64,000 nucleotides of DNA from Candidatus Odinarchaeota archaeon (GCA_016839265.1 JAEOUO010000003.1:41493-105492); one strand, 5' to 3'; positions 8,641 through 17,829 are shown, numbered from the stretch's first letter. Numbers and translations are program-made. Notes: generated by a model not told the origin, from the sequence alone.

Positions 8641-8979
8641 ATGTCTGAAAGTCAACCCGTTAAAGAAGAAGAGGAGAAAACTAAAAAACAAACTGAAAAA
8701 CGCGAAGTACTCGTAGTTAACAGCGAGCAATTATCCGGATACAACGATAATCTTGTAACAGATCTAGCAAACTATTTAAACGAGAAATTGAAGATTAAAG
8801 CTAAAAGAGACGGCACAGACATCCTCTTAGACATAAAAAACATACAGCTAAGCAAAACAGATCTAAGACTCTACATTAAAAAATTTCTAAGAAAAAACAA
8901 CATCAATAATATTTTCAAAATAATCTCACCTGCAGCTACAGGAAACAGTCTACTACTAGCTAAACAGAAAGAGATCTGA
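8641..8979 (+). CDS. eL22-like ribosomal protein
   Basis: 112 residues behind AAGGTGG. A charged, lysine/glutamate-rich N-terminal tail (about 1-25) precedes a compact domain whose order of features matches eukaryotic ribosomal protein eL22: LANYLNEKLKI (human FLQERIKV), a beta hairpin, then SKTDLRLYIKKFLRKNNI (human SKRYLKYLTKKYLKKNNL) and a final strand. eL22 belongs to the large subunit in eukaryotes and has been reported in Asgard archaea but not in most other archaea. Assignment is by eye; the C-terminal half is the convincing part. It lies 29 bases after the radical SAM gene and 40 bases before the intron-containing gene. Confidence 0.75.
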   Translation: MSESQPVKEEEEKTKKQTEKREVLVVNSEQLSGYNDNLVTDLANYLNEKLKIKAKRDGTDILLDIKNIQLSKTDLRLYIKKFLRKNNINNIFKIISPAATGNSLLLAKQKEI

Positions 8980-9019
8980 AAACAGTTCACAATATTTTAA
9001 TAAACCGTGGAAAATAGAT

Positions 9020-9992
9020 ATGAGTATGCAGTATACTAACATAGCTTGTAAAGCTTTGATAGCTGCGCTTCTTGAAGTAGCCGGCTGGCCGAAACCTTGA
9101 ATTAAAACAAGGCGGCATACCCGGCAACATACATCGGACAGCTGATTACCTGAAAACACGATATGAGCATTACATAATAGGGTACATTCCTGTTTACGAT
9201 TATTTTATTAAAACCGTTAAAAAAACCAGGTTTCTAACACTTAGAAGAAAAGATTACAATAGTCTGCAATTAGGTAAACTAATCTATCTGTCAGCTAAAA
9301 AATCCTATAACTGGCAAAGCGGGGGAAACATAAACTTAGGCGCATTAACCCTTCTGATACCTTTAATAGCCGCGTATACAGCATCAGAAGTTGAAAATAT
9401 TAAAGACCAAGATAAGCTGAGAGAAAAACTACAAGAAATCTTGAAATCAACCACCGTAGAAGACGCTGTAAACTTTTATAAAACAGTGAACATAGTTAAA
9501 CCAGGCGGTTTAAGTGAAACCAGCGAATACGATATAACTAAAAAATCTTTCCCGGAGAGAATCCGCCGCGACAGAAAAACATTATATGATCTTTTCAAAA
9601 TAAGCGCTGAATGGGATAGCATATCAAAAGAATGGGTTACAGGATATCAAATCACATACACTATAGGTGAACCAACATTTACATCAACATTACATGAATC
9701 AAAAGACATTAACACAGCTACAGTCCACACATTCCTAAAAATACTAAGCATGATACCAGACAGTTTAATTAAACGAAAAACAAATGAAAAAAAAGCGAGA
9801 GAAATCAGCTCTAAAGCACAGCAAGCCTTAAAACTTGGAGGCTTAAACACACCGGAAGGCAGAGAATACATAAAAAGATTCGACAGTGAACTTCAAAAAA
9901 GTAAAGGCTTGTTAAACCCAGGCAGCTCAGCTGATCTAACAGCAGCTTCAATAATGGCGGCGCTAAATAAAAAAGAACCACCATTATACTAA
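9020..9992 (+). CDS. CitG-family (triphosphoribosyl-dephospho-CoA synthase-like) protein, split by a BHB intron
   Basis: Exon 1 is 9020-9093 and exon 2 is 9119-9992; joined they give 948 nt and 315 residues with no stop. Unspliced, exon 1 stops at TGA 9098-9100. The spliced protein has the family's N-terminal motif ALLEVAGWPKPGNIHR, then QSGGNINLGALTLLIPL, VKPGGLSE and a C-terminal NPGSSADLTAASIMAAL, all characteristic of COG1767 proteins. CitG makes the prosthetic-group precursor of citrate lyase; the archaeal relatives have no firm role, and no citrate lyase gene is visible here. Start ATG 9020 is chosen (a second ATG is at 9026). It is co-oriented with eL22. Confidence 0.85.
9094..9118 (+). 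other. 25-nt bulge-helix-bulge intron in the CitG-family mRNA
   Basis: Exon helix: GCCGG 9080-9084 with CCGGC 9121-9125, plus G9087-C9120 around a two-base bulge. The 3' bulge is ATA 9117-9119. The central 4-bp helix is GCCG 9088-9091 with CGGC 9113-9116. The 5' bulge is AAA 9092-9094. The intron helix is CCTTG 9095-9099 with CAAGG 9108-9112, closed by an 8-base loop. Canonical cleavage after the second base of each 3-base bulge removes exactly 9094-9118. The two halves then read Pro-Lys-Pro-Gly-Asn-Ile-His-Arg in one frame. Confidence 0.85.
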
Positions 9993-10046
9993 CCTTAAAA
10001 AACAGCTTTAACAAAAATAAAAAATAAAAGTATAGAGAAATCACTT

Positions 10047-10847
10047 CTAAGATTTTTTAAACGGGTTCTCTCCCTTAGCTGGAAGATGATCTTTAACCAT
10101 ACCGCCGCGAGCTGTCTCCCCGTTATCCAGTATTAAACATGTTCCAACCGCGTGACTAGACTCATCACTGGCTAAAAATAACGCTCCATAAGCCATTTCT
10201 AAAGGTGACGCCAGCTTACCCATATCCTCCCATTCTTTCTCAGGATCCGCTGAAGCGGCTACAGCTTTTCTAAGAAGCGGAGTATCAACATAGCCTGGGC
10301 ATAAAGCGTTTATACGAATATTATACTTAGCATAATCTATTGCCATCGCCTTAGTCAACATAACCACACCGCCTTTAGACGCGTGGTAAGCCTCCCAGCC
10401 TGGTTGAGCTACAAAACCCCAGTTAGAAGCTGTGTTAACAATTACACCGCCACCCTGATTCTTCATAACAGGTATCACCGCCTTAGAACAATAGAATACA
10501 CTAGATAAGTTAACCGCTAACACCTTATTCCATAAATCGACACTAGTAGACTCAGCGTCACCTACAGGGCCTATACCCGCATTATTATGTAAAATATCAA
10601 CCCGCCCGTAAGTTTTAACAGCGAAATCTATAAGATTTTTACAATCCTCCCATTTAGACACGTCTGTTTTACAGAAAAACGCCTCCCCGCCTGCTTTCTT
10701 AATTTCTTCAACCGTCTTCAAAGCATCAACCTCATTAACGTCCCCTATAATTATTTTAGCACCCTCCTTAGCGAATAACTTCGCTGTTGCAGCTCCAATA
10801 CCTGTAGCCGCCCCGGTTATAACAGCGATTTTACCTTTAAGTCTCAT
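10047..10847 (-). CDS. Short-chain dehydrogenase/reductase (SDR)
   Basis: 266 residues, classical SDR length. The cofactor motif is TGAATGIG at the N-terminus, with NNAG (HNNAGIG) and the catalytic Ser...Tyr-x3-Lys (NTASNWG, YHASK). The Asp after the second strand (IIIGDV) favours NAD(H). PGYVDTPLLRK follows the active site as in 3-oxoacyl-ACP reductase and glucose dehydrogenase-type SDRs. The substrate is not predictable. It is convergent with the CitG-family gene and divergent from the deacetylase gene. Confidence 0.85.
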   Translation of the reverse strand: MRLKGKIAVITGAATGIGAATAKLFAKEGAKIIIGDVNEVDALKTVEEIKKAGGEAFFCKTDVSKWEDCKNLIDFAVKTYGRVDILHNNAGIGPVGDAESTSVDLWNKVLAVNLSSVFYCSKAVIPVMKNQGGGVIVNTASNWGFVAQPGWEAYHASKGGVVMLTKAMAIDYAKYNIRINALCPGYVDTPLLRKAVAASADPEKEWEDMGKLASPLEMAYGALFLASDESSHAVGTCLILDNGETARGGMVKDHLPAKGENPFKKS

Positions 10848-10946
10848 TTAAAAACCTCTTTAAAACTTTATTTACAAAAAATAAAAGCAATTCAGATATA
10901 AAAATACATAAATATGGAAACTACTAGTGTAATAAAAGGGAATAAA

Positions 10947-11699
10947 ATGAAAATAGTTTATGATCCTCGTTTTGAATTAGAGTATTCTGATGAGCCTGCA
11001 GCGGAGAGCGGGCGGATGCAAGTTATTTATGAGGCGCTTAAAGATCTATATGAGTTTGTTAAGCCTGAGCCTGCTTCTGAAGATGATCTCAGCCTCGTTC
11101 ACACGAAAGCGCACATAGAGAGCATTAAAGGAAGCGGGTTATATGACATCGCTAGATTAGCAGCGGGAGGGGCGATTAAAGCTAGTGAAATAGCTTACAG
11201 CGGGGAGCCGGCTTTCGCATTAATAAGACCTCCAGGTCATCATGCTGGAGTGGATTTCTACTGGGGTTTCTGCTACTTTAATAATATTGCGGTATCAGTT
11301 CAAAAACTGAGAAAAGAGGGAAAAGTGAAAAAAGTGCTAATAGTAGATTTCGATCTTCACTATGGAGATGGAACAGCGAATATATTCGTAAATGAGTCTC
11401 AAGTCGCTTACTATCATCTTCTAAGAAGAGCGAAAACTCAACAGCTTTACACTCTCTCTAAATATCTTTCAAAACTTAAAGACTATGATATTGTAGCGGT
11501 ATCCGCAGGATTCGACGCTCACGTAGAGGATTGTGGCAGATGGCTTGAAACTGAAGACTACAAGGAGATAGGGGTCTTGATAAAAGAATTCGCTGAACGT
11601 GAATGTCAGAGTAGAAGATACGCTGTTCTAGAAGGAGGGTACAACCAGAAAGTTTTAGGAAGAAACGTTAAAGCGTTTATCGAAGGCTTCAAAGACTAA
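10947..11699 (+). CDS. Histone deacetylase/acetoin utilization family amidohydrolase
   Basis: About 250 residues from ATG 10947 (MKIVYDPRFE); an in-frame ATG at 10914 would add 11 residues without family similarity. The zinc and catalytic residues are present: RPPGHHAG (paired His), DFDLHYGDGT (Asp and His ligands), SAGFDAH (Asp ligand) and EGGYN (Tyr). This is a short member; archaeal homologues act as protein lysine or polyamine deacetylases. Substrate unknown. It is divergent from the SDR gene. Confidence 0.85.
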   Translation: MKIVYDPRFELEYSDEPAAESGRMQVIYEALKDLYEFVKPEPASEDDLSLVHTKAHIESIKGSGLYDIARLAAGGAIKASEIAYSGEPAFALIRPPGHHAGVDFYWGFCYFNNIAVSVQKLRKEGKVKKVLIVDFDLHYGDGTANIFVNESQVAYYHLLRRAKTQQLYTLSKYLSKLKDYDIVAVSAGFDAHVEDCGRWLETEDYKEIGVLIKEFAERECQSRRYAVLEGGYNQKVLGRNVKAFIEGFKD

Positions 11700-11770
11700 T
11701 AGAGTATAGTTTATTATAGAACTTTTAGCTTTATCAGTTAAAGATTTAAAAATAACTAGATATCCTATTA

Positions 11771-12868
11771 TTGTCGAAGAAAAGAGGGGTTAATATGATA
11801 AAAACAGAATATGATTTACACTCCCTGACTAGTTTTGAAAGCCCAGATTATGTTAGAACAAGTCTAGCAGCGGCTATGACGCTTAAACTTTTACCCGGCC
11901 GTTTTTACAGAGGAGCTAAATTATATTGCATAAACTTATTACTCACATATTCAGAGGGGTGCGCTGCTAACTGCGCTTATTGCGGTCTTTCAAGAGGTCG
12001 TGGAGGTCAATGGGTTAAAAACAGTTTCATCAGAGTCGACTGGCCTACATACCCTTTAACCGAGATAATAAATAGAATGGATAAATATAAAAATGATATC
12101 AGGCGTGTATGTGTTTCAATGATAACAAGACCTAAAGCAGTAGCTGACACCATAACTATAGTTAAAAAAATAAGAGAGAAACTAGATACACCGATATCCG
12201 CGCTTATAACACCCACAGTGATGAATAAAAGAAACCTTGAAGAGTTGAAAGAAGCGGGCTGCGATCATATCGGCATAGCTGTAGACGCTGCTAAACCTGA
12301 ACTGTTCGATAAATATAGGGGTAGCGGAGTTAAAGGCCCTCATAAATGGAGTAAATATTGGGAGACTGTTAAACAAGCGGTTGAAGTCTATGGTGACGCT
12401 GTGGGAGTGCATTTAATAGTAGGCTTAGGTGAAACTGAAAAAGATATGATTGAAATAATTCAGTATGCTCAAGATTTAGGCGCCTCTACACATTTATTCT
12501 CATTCTACCCTGAAGAGAACAGTCAAATGTCCAGTTATCAGCCACCGCCGATAGAGCAGTATCGTAGAATCCAAATAGCGCGTTACTTAATCAACGAAAA
12601 GATTAAAACAATAAAAGACATGAAGTTTACATCCGAAGGGAAACTAGAAGCCGTCAACATTAATAGTGAAGAGTTTAATAAAATAGTGGACAGCGGTATA
12701 CCGTTCATGACAAGCGGATGCCCGGGGGTTGACGGTCAAGTAGCTTGCAACAGACCGTACGCGAATGAGAAACCTGGAAAATTAATAAGAAACTATCCGT
12801 TCAAACCACTCAAATCAGATATAAAACTTATAAGAAAACAGTTAGAACTTAAAGTTCAGAGCTGGTAA
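11771..12868 (+). CDS. lipS1: Lipoyl synthase component LipS1-like radical SAM protein
   Basis: 365 residues; the likely start is the ATG at 11795 (MIKTEYDLHSL), behind AAGAGGGG. The radical SAM cluster is CAANCAYC, followed by GLSRGRGGQW, typical of COG2516 (biotin-synthase-related). That family includes LipS1, which with LipS2 inserts sulfur into octanoyl groups in Thermococcus. A distal Cys motif (SGCPGVDGQVACNRP) could hold an auxiliary cluster. The LipS2-like partner is at 41958-42941, beside a lipoate ligase, which strengthens the call. The next gene starts one base after this stop. Confidence 0.75.
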   Translation: MSKKRGVNMIKTEYDLHSLTSFESPDYVRTSLAAAMTLKLLPGRFYRGAKLYCINLLLTYSEGCAANCAYCGLSRGRGGQWVKNSFIRVDWPTYPLTEIINRMDKYKNDIRRVCVSMITRPKAVADTITIVKKIREKLDTPISALITPTVMNKRNLEELKEAGCDHIGIAVDAAKPELFDKYRGSGVKGPHKWSKYWETVKQAVEVYGDAVGVHLIVGLGETEKDMIEIIQYAQDLGASTHLFSFYPEENSQMSSYQPPPIEQYRRIQIARYLINEKIKTIKDMKFTSEGKLEAVNINSEEFNKIVDSGIPFMTSGCPGVDGQVACNRPYANEKPGKLIRNYPFKPLKSDIKLIRKQLELKVQSW

Positions 12869-12869
12869 A

Positions 12870-13964
12870 TTGACGGCTAAAAAATATGATGCAGTGATAA
12901 TAGGCGCGGGGCCAGCTGGCTGCGCAGCCGGATTAAAACTAGCCAACGAAGAGGTAAACACATTAATAGTTGAGAAAAAGAAGCTGCCTCGAGAGAAAGC
13001 CTGCGCGGGATTACTACCTGAAGCTGCAATCCAAGTTTTAGAAGATTATTTAAATCTGAAAATACCTGAAAAAGTTTTCGAAGAACCTTCAACCGTCGGA
13101 CTAGTTTATATACCGCCTTCAGGTGTTAAAAACGCTGTTTTAAAATTAAACTATAAGCTGTATAATATAAACCGTGTTAAATTCGACAGCTGGCTTACCT
13201 CTGAAGCTGAAAGTAAAGGTGTTAAAATACTTCAAAACACAAGACCTGAAAAAATCCTGTTCAAAAACAAAGAGATAATTTTAAAAACAACCAGCGGGGA
13301 AACACTTCATACAAGTTATATAATCGGCTGCGATGGAGTTAAAAGCTGGGTTCGACATCAAATATTTAATAAAAACTTCCCACACGCCCCTGTATACCAG
13401 GAGTCCTACCCTTTAAAAAAAGAGTATAACAATATTGTTAAACCGTATTTTTACATTTTCTTAAACAGTCAAGTATGCAACCTCTACTCATATATAATAA
13501 GAAAAAAAGATAAAATGATACTCGGAGTCGGCGACTTTAACAGTAAAAAAAATTCGAAAGAAATTGTTAACAAAATGACTGAGTTTAAAAAACTTTTAAC
13601 AAAAGAATTACCGGCTTTCACACAGATATTAAACAGTAACCCTGTAAGACAATTATGGTTCATACCCTTCTTCACCCCTGAAATAGGATTAGAAAATATT
13701 CTATTAGCAGGGGATGCAGCTGGATTCGTAAACTCTTTCAGCGGAGAAGGAATACGACTTGCAGTTGAAAGCGGAGTATACGCGGCTGAAGCTGTTAAAA
13801 AAAGCATAATAGAAAAAGATCAAGCGTTAAAATATTACCAGAAAAATGTGGAGAACTTAATAGATTTCTGCAATAAAATACGCGATTACACAAATAATTT
13901 AACAGAGCATAAAAGAGAAAATTATGTTAAAGACTTGAAAGCAATAATTAAAGTAGCACTATAA
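12870..13964 (+). CDS. Geranylgeranyl reductase family FAD protein
   Basis: 364 residues, TTG start one base after the upstream stop. The N-terminal FAD Rossmann motif is AVIIGAGPAGCAAGL, then EKKKLPREKACAGLLP, the typical signature of geranylgeranyl reductases with a Cys that touches the flavin. GDAAGFVNSFSGEGIRLAVESG is the second FAD motif. Members saturate the double bonds of archaeal isoprenoid lipids, a step of membrane lipid synthesis. It appears co-transcribed with lipS1; the pairing may only be operonic convenience. Confidence 0.85.
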   Translation: MTAKKYDAVIIGAGPAGCAAGLKLANEEVNTLIVEKKKLPREKACAGLLPEAAIQVLEDYLNLKIPEKVFEEPSTVGLVYIPPSGVKNAVLKLNYKLYNINRVKFDSWLTSEAESKGVKILQNTRPEKILFKNKEIILKTTSGETLHTSYIIGCDGVKSWVRHQIFNKNFPHAPVYQESYPLKKEYNNIVKPYFYIFLNSQVCNLYSYIIRKKDKMILGVGDFNSKKNSKEIVNKMTEFKKLLTKELPAFTQILNSNPVRQLWFIPFFTPEIGLENILLAGDAAGFVNSFSGEGIRLAVESGVYAAEAVKKSIIEKDQALKYYQKNVENLIDFCNKIRDYTNNLTEHKRENYVKDLKAIIKVAL

Positions 13965-14063
13965 AAGATAGTAGTAAAAAAATAATAATAGAAAGATAAA
14001 TGTATACTAAATATGATTAAAAACGTAAAAGAGTAATTTTTGAAGTATTTCAATAGTTCTAAA

Positions 14064-15902
14064 TTATGTTTCAGTTGTCTTCTTCGTTTTTGTAATCATT
14101 TTGAGATATAAGAATCCTGTTAAACCTGATATTAGTGAACCTAATAGAATACCTATTTTAGCCATATCTAACAGAATCTGGGAGGTGAAGGCTAGATTAC
14201 TTATGAAAAGTGACATTGTGAAGCCGATGCCGCCTAGTAAAGCTGCTCCGTATATATGTTTCCAGTTAACTTCAGAGGGAAGGCTTGCCAATCCGAATTT
14301 AACTGAAATATATGAGAAAAGTGTTATCCCTATTTGCTTGCCGAAAAACAAGCCGGCGACGATGCCTAGTGTTACAGGTTGAGTTAAAATAAATCCTACA
14401 TCTAAACCTAAAAGATTAATTCCAGTGTTAGCTAAAATAAACAATGGAATTATAAGAAATGCAACCCAAGGGTGAATACTCTCTTGAAGCTTCACCATAA
14501 GCGGGACAGTCATATCACAAGCCTTATCGATTACGTTAACCGTTATATCCCTGTCAATATCTATTTCATTCCGTGAAAGGGGGACCTTCTTCTCTAATTG
14601 ATTTAGCGACGCGTAGCATACATCTAGAAACTCTGCTGACCCTAAAGCTCTTTTAGCAGGTATTACTAGAGCTAAAATTAACCCCGCTAAAGCCGGTTCA
14701 ACCCCTGATTCGAAGAAGCCGAACCATAAACCGACACCTAGTAGAGCGTATAATATCATATTTTTAGCTCCAAGATAGTTTATAGCAACAAGACTTGCTG
14801 CGAAAACAACTATCACTATAAAGGCAGGTAGGTAAATCTTAGAAGGATAGAAGATAGCTATAGCGACAACCGCTCCAAGATCATCTATTATAGCAAATGA
14901 AGCGAGAAAAACCTTTAAACTATCAGGGATACCTCTACCGATTAATGTCACTATACCTAAAACAATAGCGATATCTGTCGCCATGGGAACCCCCCACCCT
15001 GTTATACCAACACCGCCCATGTTTAAAATAGAGTAGATTATTATCGGGAAGACCATGCCCCCTAAGGCTGCGAATAAAGGTAAAGCGAATTTTTTCAGAG
15101 ATGTAAGTTCACCGACTAAAAACTCACGTTTAAGCTCTAATCCAACTAACAAAAAGAATATAGTCATAAGCCCTTCATTAATCCATAATCGTAAAGGTTC
15201 AGTGATTGAGAAAGACGCTATACTTAGAGTAATCTCCATCTCCCATAAATCAACATATAATGAACCTAAAATATTAGATAATACTAAAGCGATGGAAATA
15301 CATAAGAGCAGTAATATACCGCTAGAGCTTTGCAGCTCTATAAACCTACGGAAAGGAGCGGTGAGCCTTTCAATAGGTTCAGTTCTCTTAAAAAATTTAA
15401 GCAGCCAGCTAGGTTTCCTACCCAGCTCTAAAACTTCTTTTATAGGTTTTCCTTTTAAAGACTCAGGTTTAAAAGTTTTAACAATAAAAGATTTAATCTC
15501 ATCTCTCATACGCCGAAAACTCTCTATATAAAGCTCCGGCTTATCTTCAAGTTGAAAACTAGCGTCAATACTTTTATGAATATATTTTTTACCGCCTGGA
15601 AAATACGGACATGTTTCAAAAGCTTCATCACATAAGGTAACCACATAGTCGAAAATTCTCGTACCAATAATCTCATCTATACTTTTAGGTTTCTGCCCGG
15701 ATATGTCGATACCTATTTCCTGCATAACTTTAACAGCTAAAGGGTGAATGTCGGCGGGTTTTAAACCAGCACTGTACGCTTCATAGTAATCACCGTATAA
15801 ATGATTCAATAATGCTTCAGCGATCTGAGAGCGAACAGAATTAAATGTACTGATGAAAAGCACGCTCTTCTTTTCACTTTCACTCAAACAACCCACCGCC
15901 AA
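14064..15902 (-). CDS. nhaA: Fusion of an ArsC/LMW-phosphatase-like domain (Cys to Ser) with an NhaA Na+/H+ antiporter
   Basis: 612 residues. Residues about 13-150 form a low-molecular-weight phosphatase/arsenate reductase domain, but the CX5R loop reads S18-TFNSV-R24, so the nucleophile is Ser instead of Cys; LCDEAFETCPYFPGG keeps the two distal ArsC-type Cys. After a linker, residues about 175-605 are an NhaA antiporter with the paired Asp in AIIDDLGAV and ATDIA, and about 11-12 membrane helices. The start is uncertain (TTG 15902 or the TTG at 15887). I infer a cytoplasmic sensing or binding domain controlling the antiporter. The gene stands alone. Confidence 0.85.
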   Translation of the reverse strand: MAVGCLSESEKKSVLFISTFNSVRSQIAEALLNHLYGDYYEAYSAGLKPADIHPLAVKVMQEIGIDISGQKPKSIDEIIGTRIFDYVVTLCDEAFETCPYFPGGKKYIHKSIDASFQLEDKPELYIESFRRMRDEIKSFIVKTFKPESLKGKPIKEVLELGRKPSWLLKFFKRTEPIERLTAPFRRFIELQSSSGILLLLCISIALVLSNILGSLYVDLWEMEITLSIASFSITEPLRLWINEGLMTIFFLLVGLELKREFLVGELTSLKKFALPLFAALGGMVFPIIIYSILNMGGVGITGWGVPMATDIAIVLGIVTLIGRGIPDSLKVFLASFAIIDDLGAVVAIAIFYPSKIYLPAFIVIVVFAASLVAINYLGAKNMILYALLGVGLWFGFFESGVEPALAGLILALVIPAKRALGSAEFLDVCYASLNQLEKKVPLSRNEIDIDRDITVNVIDKACDMTVPLMVKLQESIHPWVAFLIIPLFILANTGINLLGLDVGFILTQPVTLGIVAGLFFGKQIGITLFSYISVKFGLASLPSEVNWKHIYGAALLGGIGFTMSLFISNLAFTSQILLDMAKIGILLGSLISGLTGFLYLKMITKTKKTTET

Positions 15903-16017
15903 AATTTTTTAAATTTTAGAGGGGAATAATGTAGGGAATCCATTATAAGATTTATAATTTATACTATTAAATATTTTGACAAACATTGACTTAAATAAAT
16001 AGTTAATATTTTAATAT

Positions 16018-16782
16018 TTATGAAAATCGTTTAAGAATAGTATGTTTGTGAATAGAAACCGCTACAATAAAAAATAAAACTCCAACGACAGCCAAAATTA
16101 TTAAATCTAAATATAACGGATAATAATTCCCACCGCCGAGTGCAACCCTAGTTAAATCCACAAAATATGTTAACGGAGATATAGATGATAATATAATACC
16201 CCAACTTGGTAAAGCCGATAAAGGCGCGAACACCCCGCTGATAAATATCAACGGAAATCTGATAAGCGAAGTAAGCATCATAATAGTTGAAGGCATATCG
16301 GAAGGGGGATAAGCTGAAAGTAGAATACTGAAAGCTGAAAAACACATTGTACCAAGGATTAAAACCCCCACTATGAGAAAATAGTTAATAAAAGCAACCT
16401 CTAAAATTAACCCTAAAATTAAAGGGATCAAAGATATTAAAAACCCGAAGAGGAAAGATGATAACACATCCCCTAAAAATATACTCCATAAACTAATAGG
16501 GGAACATATTAATCGTTCAAGAGTTTTAAGACGGCTCTCCCATGGGGCAATCGTAGGACCTACAGATGTTGATGAGAAGAAAACAGTCATACCAAGCAAA
16601 CCGGGAAAAGCTTCATGAAGTGAAATATTTCTACCAATAAAATAGGCTAAAAAAAGAAACATCGGTAAAACCACACCGAATATTATCACAGGCCCCTTAC
16701 TATAGTATACTTTCACATTCTTTTTCACAATGAGAAGCGAACGTTTAAACTGATTTAAATAATAGCTTGAAGAATCACTCAT
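16018..16782 (-). CDS. ABC-2 type transporter permease
   Basis: 254 residues with about six membrane helices and the ABC-2 pattern (GPVIIFGVVLPMFLF, then LISGVFAPLSALP-type segment near the C-terminus). It ends one exporter operon; the ATPase gene lies 5 bases upstream. Such two-component systems export drugs, lipids or polysaccharides. Substrate not predictable. Confidence 0.85.
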   Translation of the reverse strand: MSDSSSYYLNQFKRSLLIVKKNVKVYYSKGPVIIFGVVLPMFLFLAYFIGRNISLHEAFPGLLGMTVFFSSTSVGPTIAPWESRLKTLERLICSPISLWSIFLGDVLSSFLFGFLISLIPLILGLILEVAFINYFLIVGVLILGTMCFSAFSILLSAYPPSDMPSTIMMLTSLIRFPLIFISGVFAPLSALPSWGIILSSISPLTYFVDLTRVALGGGNYYPLYLDLIILAVVGVLFFIVAVSIHKHTILKRFS

Positions 16783-16787
16783 ATTTT

Positions 16788-17708
16788 TCAGCTCCCGGTT
16801 AATTTTATAAACGCTTCTTCAAGAGAAGGAGACAAAGTATTCAAAGAAATTATTCTAATAGAATTATTCCTAGCGTAATCAACTATCCTATTAACTACAC
16901 TGTCAACATCCTCCACCACCACTCTTACACGCTCCCCGGAGACATTGAAATCACCGTTAACGGAGAGAGAAGCCAACTCTGTGAAGTCAGCGGCCTTATC
17001 AAAAATCACTTCTAAAATTTTAAACCGTTCAGTTTTATCCCTTACATTATCCACAGTATCCGTTACAATGATTTTACCATGATGCATAATAGCCACTCGC
17101 TCGCAAAGCCTGCTAGCCTCATCCATATTATGAGTGGTTATGAATACGGTAACGCCGTTTTCATTCAATTTCTTTAAAACCTCTCTTATCAGGATAGTGC
17201 TCTCCACATCTAACCCGGATGTAGGTTCATCTAATAAAAGCAAAATAGGCTCGTGGATTAAAGCCATACACACCAGCAGTCGCTGCTTCATACCCTTAGA
17301 GAATCCTTTAACAAGCTGGTTACGTCTATCAAAAAGCTTAAACTGTTTAAGAAGGCGCTCCCCCCTTTCCTCACATATCTTCTTAGGCACACCATATAAG
17401 CCGCCTACAAGCATAAGATTATCCCAAGCGGATAAATCAATATAAGCATTAGACATTTCAGGCAGTATACCCATCAATTGTTTAGCTTTAATATGATCTC
17501 TAAGTATATCCACACCGAATATTCTTATCACACCGCTATCAGGCTTAATTAAACCTGTGATCATACGCATAGTCGTTGTTTTACCCGCGCCGTTAGGACC
17601 GAGAAAACCGAATATTTCACCCTCCTTAACGGTGAAAGAAACATTATCAACAGCTTTAATCGCGCCGAATGATTTACTCACATTTACAACTTCTATAGCG
17701 TTTCTCAT
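16788..17708 (-). CDS. ABC transporter ATP-binding protein
   Basis: About 306 residues from ATG 17708 (MRNAIEVVNVSKSFG); an in-frame TTG at 17717 would add three residues. Walker A GPNGAGKTT, signature FSKGMKQRL, Walker B LLLLDEPTSGLD and the switch His (ITTHNMDEA) are all present. A C-terminal extension of the DrrA type follows. It is paired with the permease. TATA-like sequence lies at about 17733-17746 and a candidate operator at 17713-17736, immediately upstream of the ATG, suggesting a nearly leaderless, repressible transcript. Confidence 0.9.
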   Translation of the reverse strand: MRNAIEVVNVSKSFGAIKAVDNVSFTVKEGEIFGFLGPNGAGKTTTMRMITGLIKPDSGVIRIFGVDILRDHIKAKQLMGILPEMSNAYIDLSAWDNLMLVGGLYGVPKKICEERGERLLKQFKLFDRRNQLVKGFSKGMKQRLLVCMALIHEPILLLLDEPTSGLDVESTILIREVLKKLNENGVTVFITTHNMDEASRLCERVAIMHHGKIIVTDTVDNVRDKTERFKILEVIFDKAADFTELASLSVNGDFNVSGERVRVVVEDVDSVVNRIVDYARNNSIRIISLNTLSPSLEEAFIKLTGS

Positions 17709-17712
17709 AGTA

Positions 17713-17736
17713 ATCAAATATCGATATTGATATCAT
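17713..17736 (-). promoter_or_regulatory. Candidate PadR-type operator upstream of the ABC exporter
   Basis: ATCAAATATCGATA (17713-17726) and GATATCAT (17729-17736) lie between the TATA-like sequence and the exporter start. The same two words occur over the start of the PadR-family gene at 19737-19764. The near-palindrome is centred on ATATCGATAT. Shared words near a PadR gene suggest one regulator controls both; not proven. Confidence 0.4.
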
Positions 17737-17829
17737 ATATATAAGGCTTATGAAAATTAAAACATACAAGTAATAAAAGATTTAAATAGAATAAGAGAAA
17801 AGAATTTTAAAACTTAAAAGGTGATTTAA

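Noticed and set aside
9441..9992. A separate TTG-started 183-residue gene
   Set aside because: The frame continues upstream with clear CitG-family sequence to 9119 and joins exon 1 through the intron.
15055..15531. Plus-strand 158-residue frame within nhaA
   Set aside because: Antisense to the conserved ArsC-NhaA gene and without recognisable domain.
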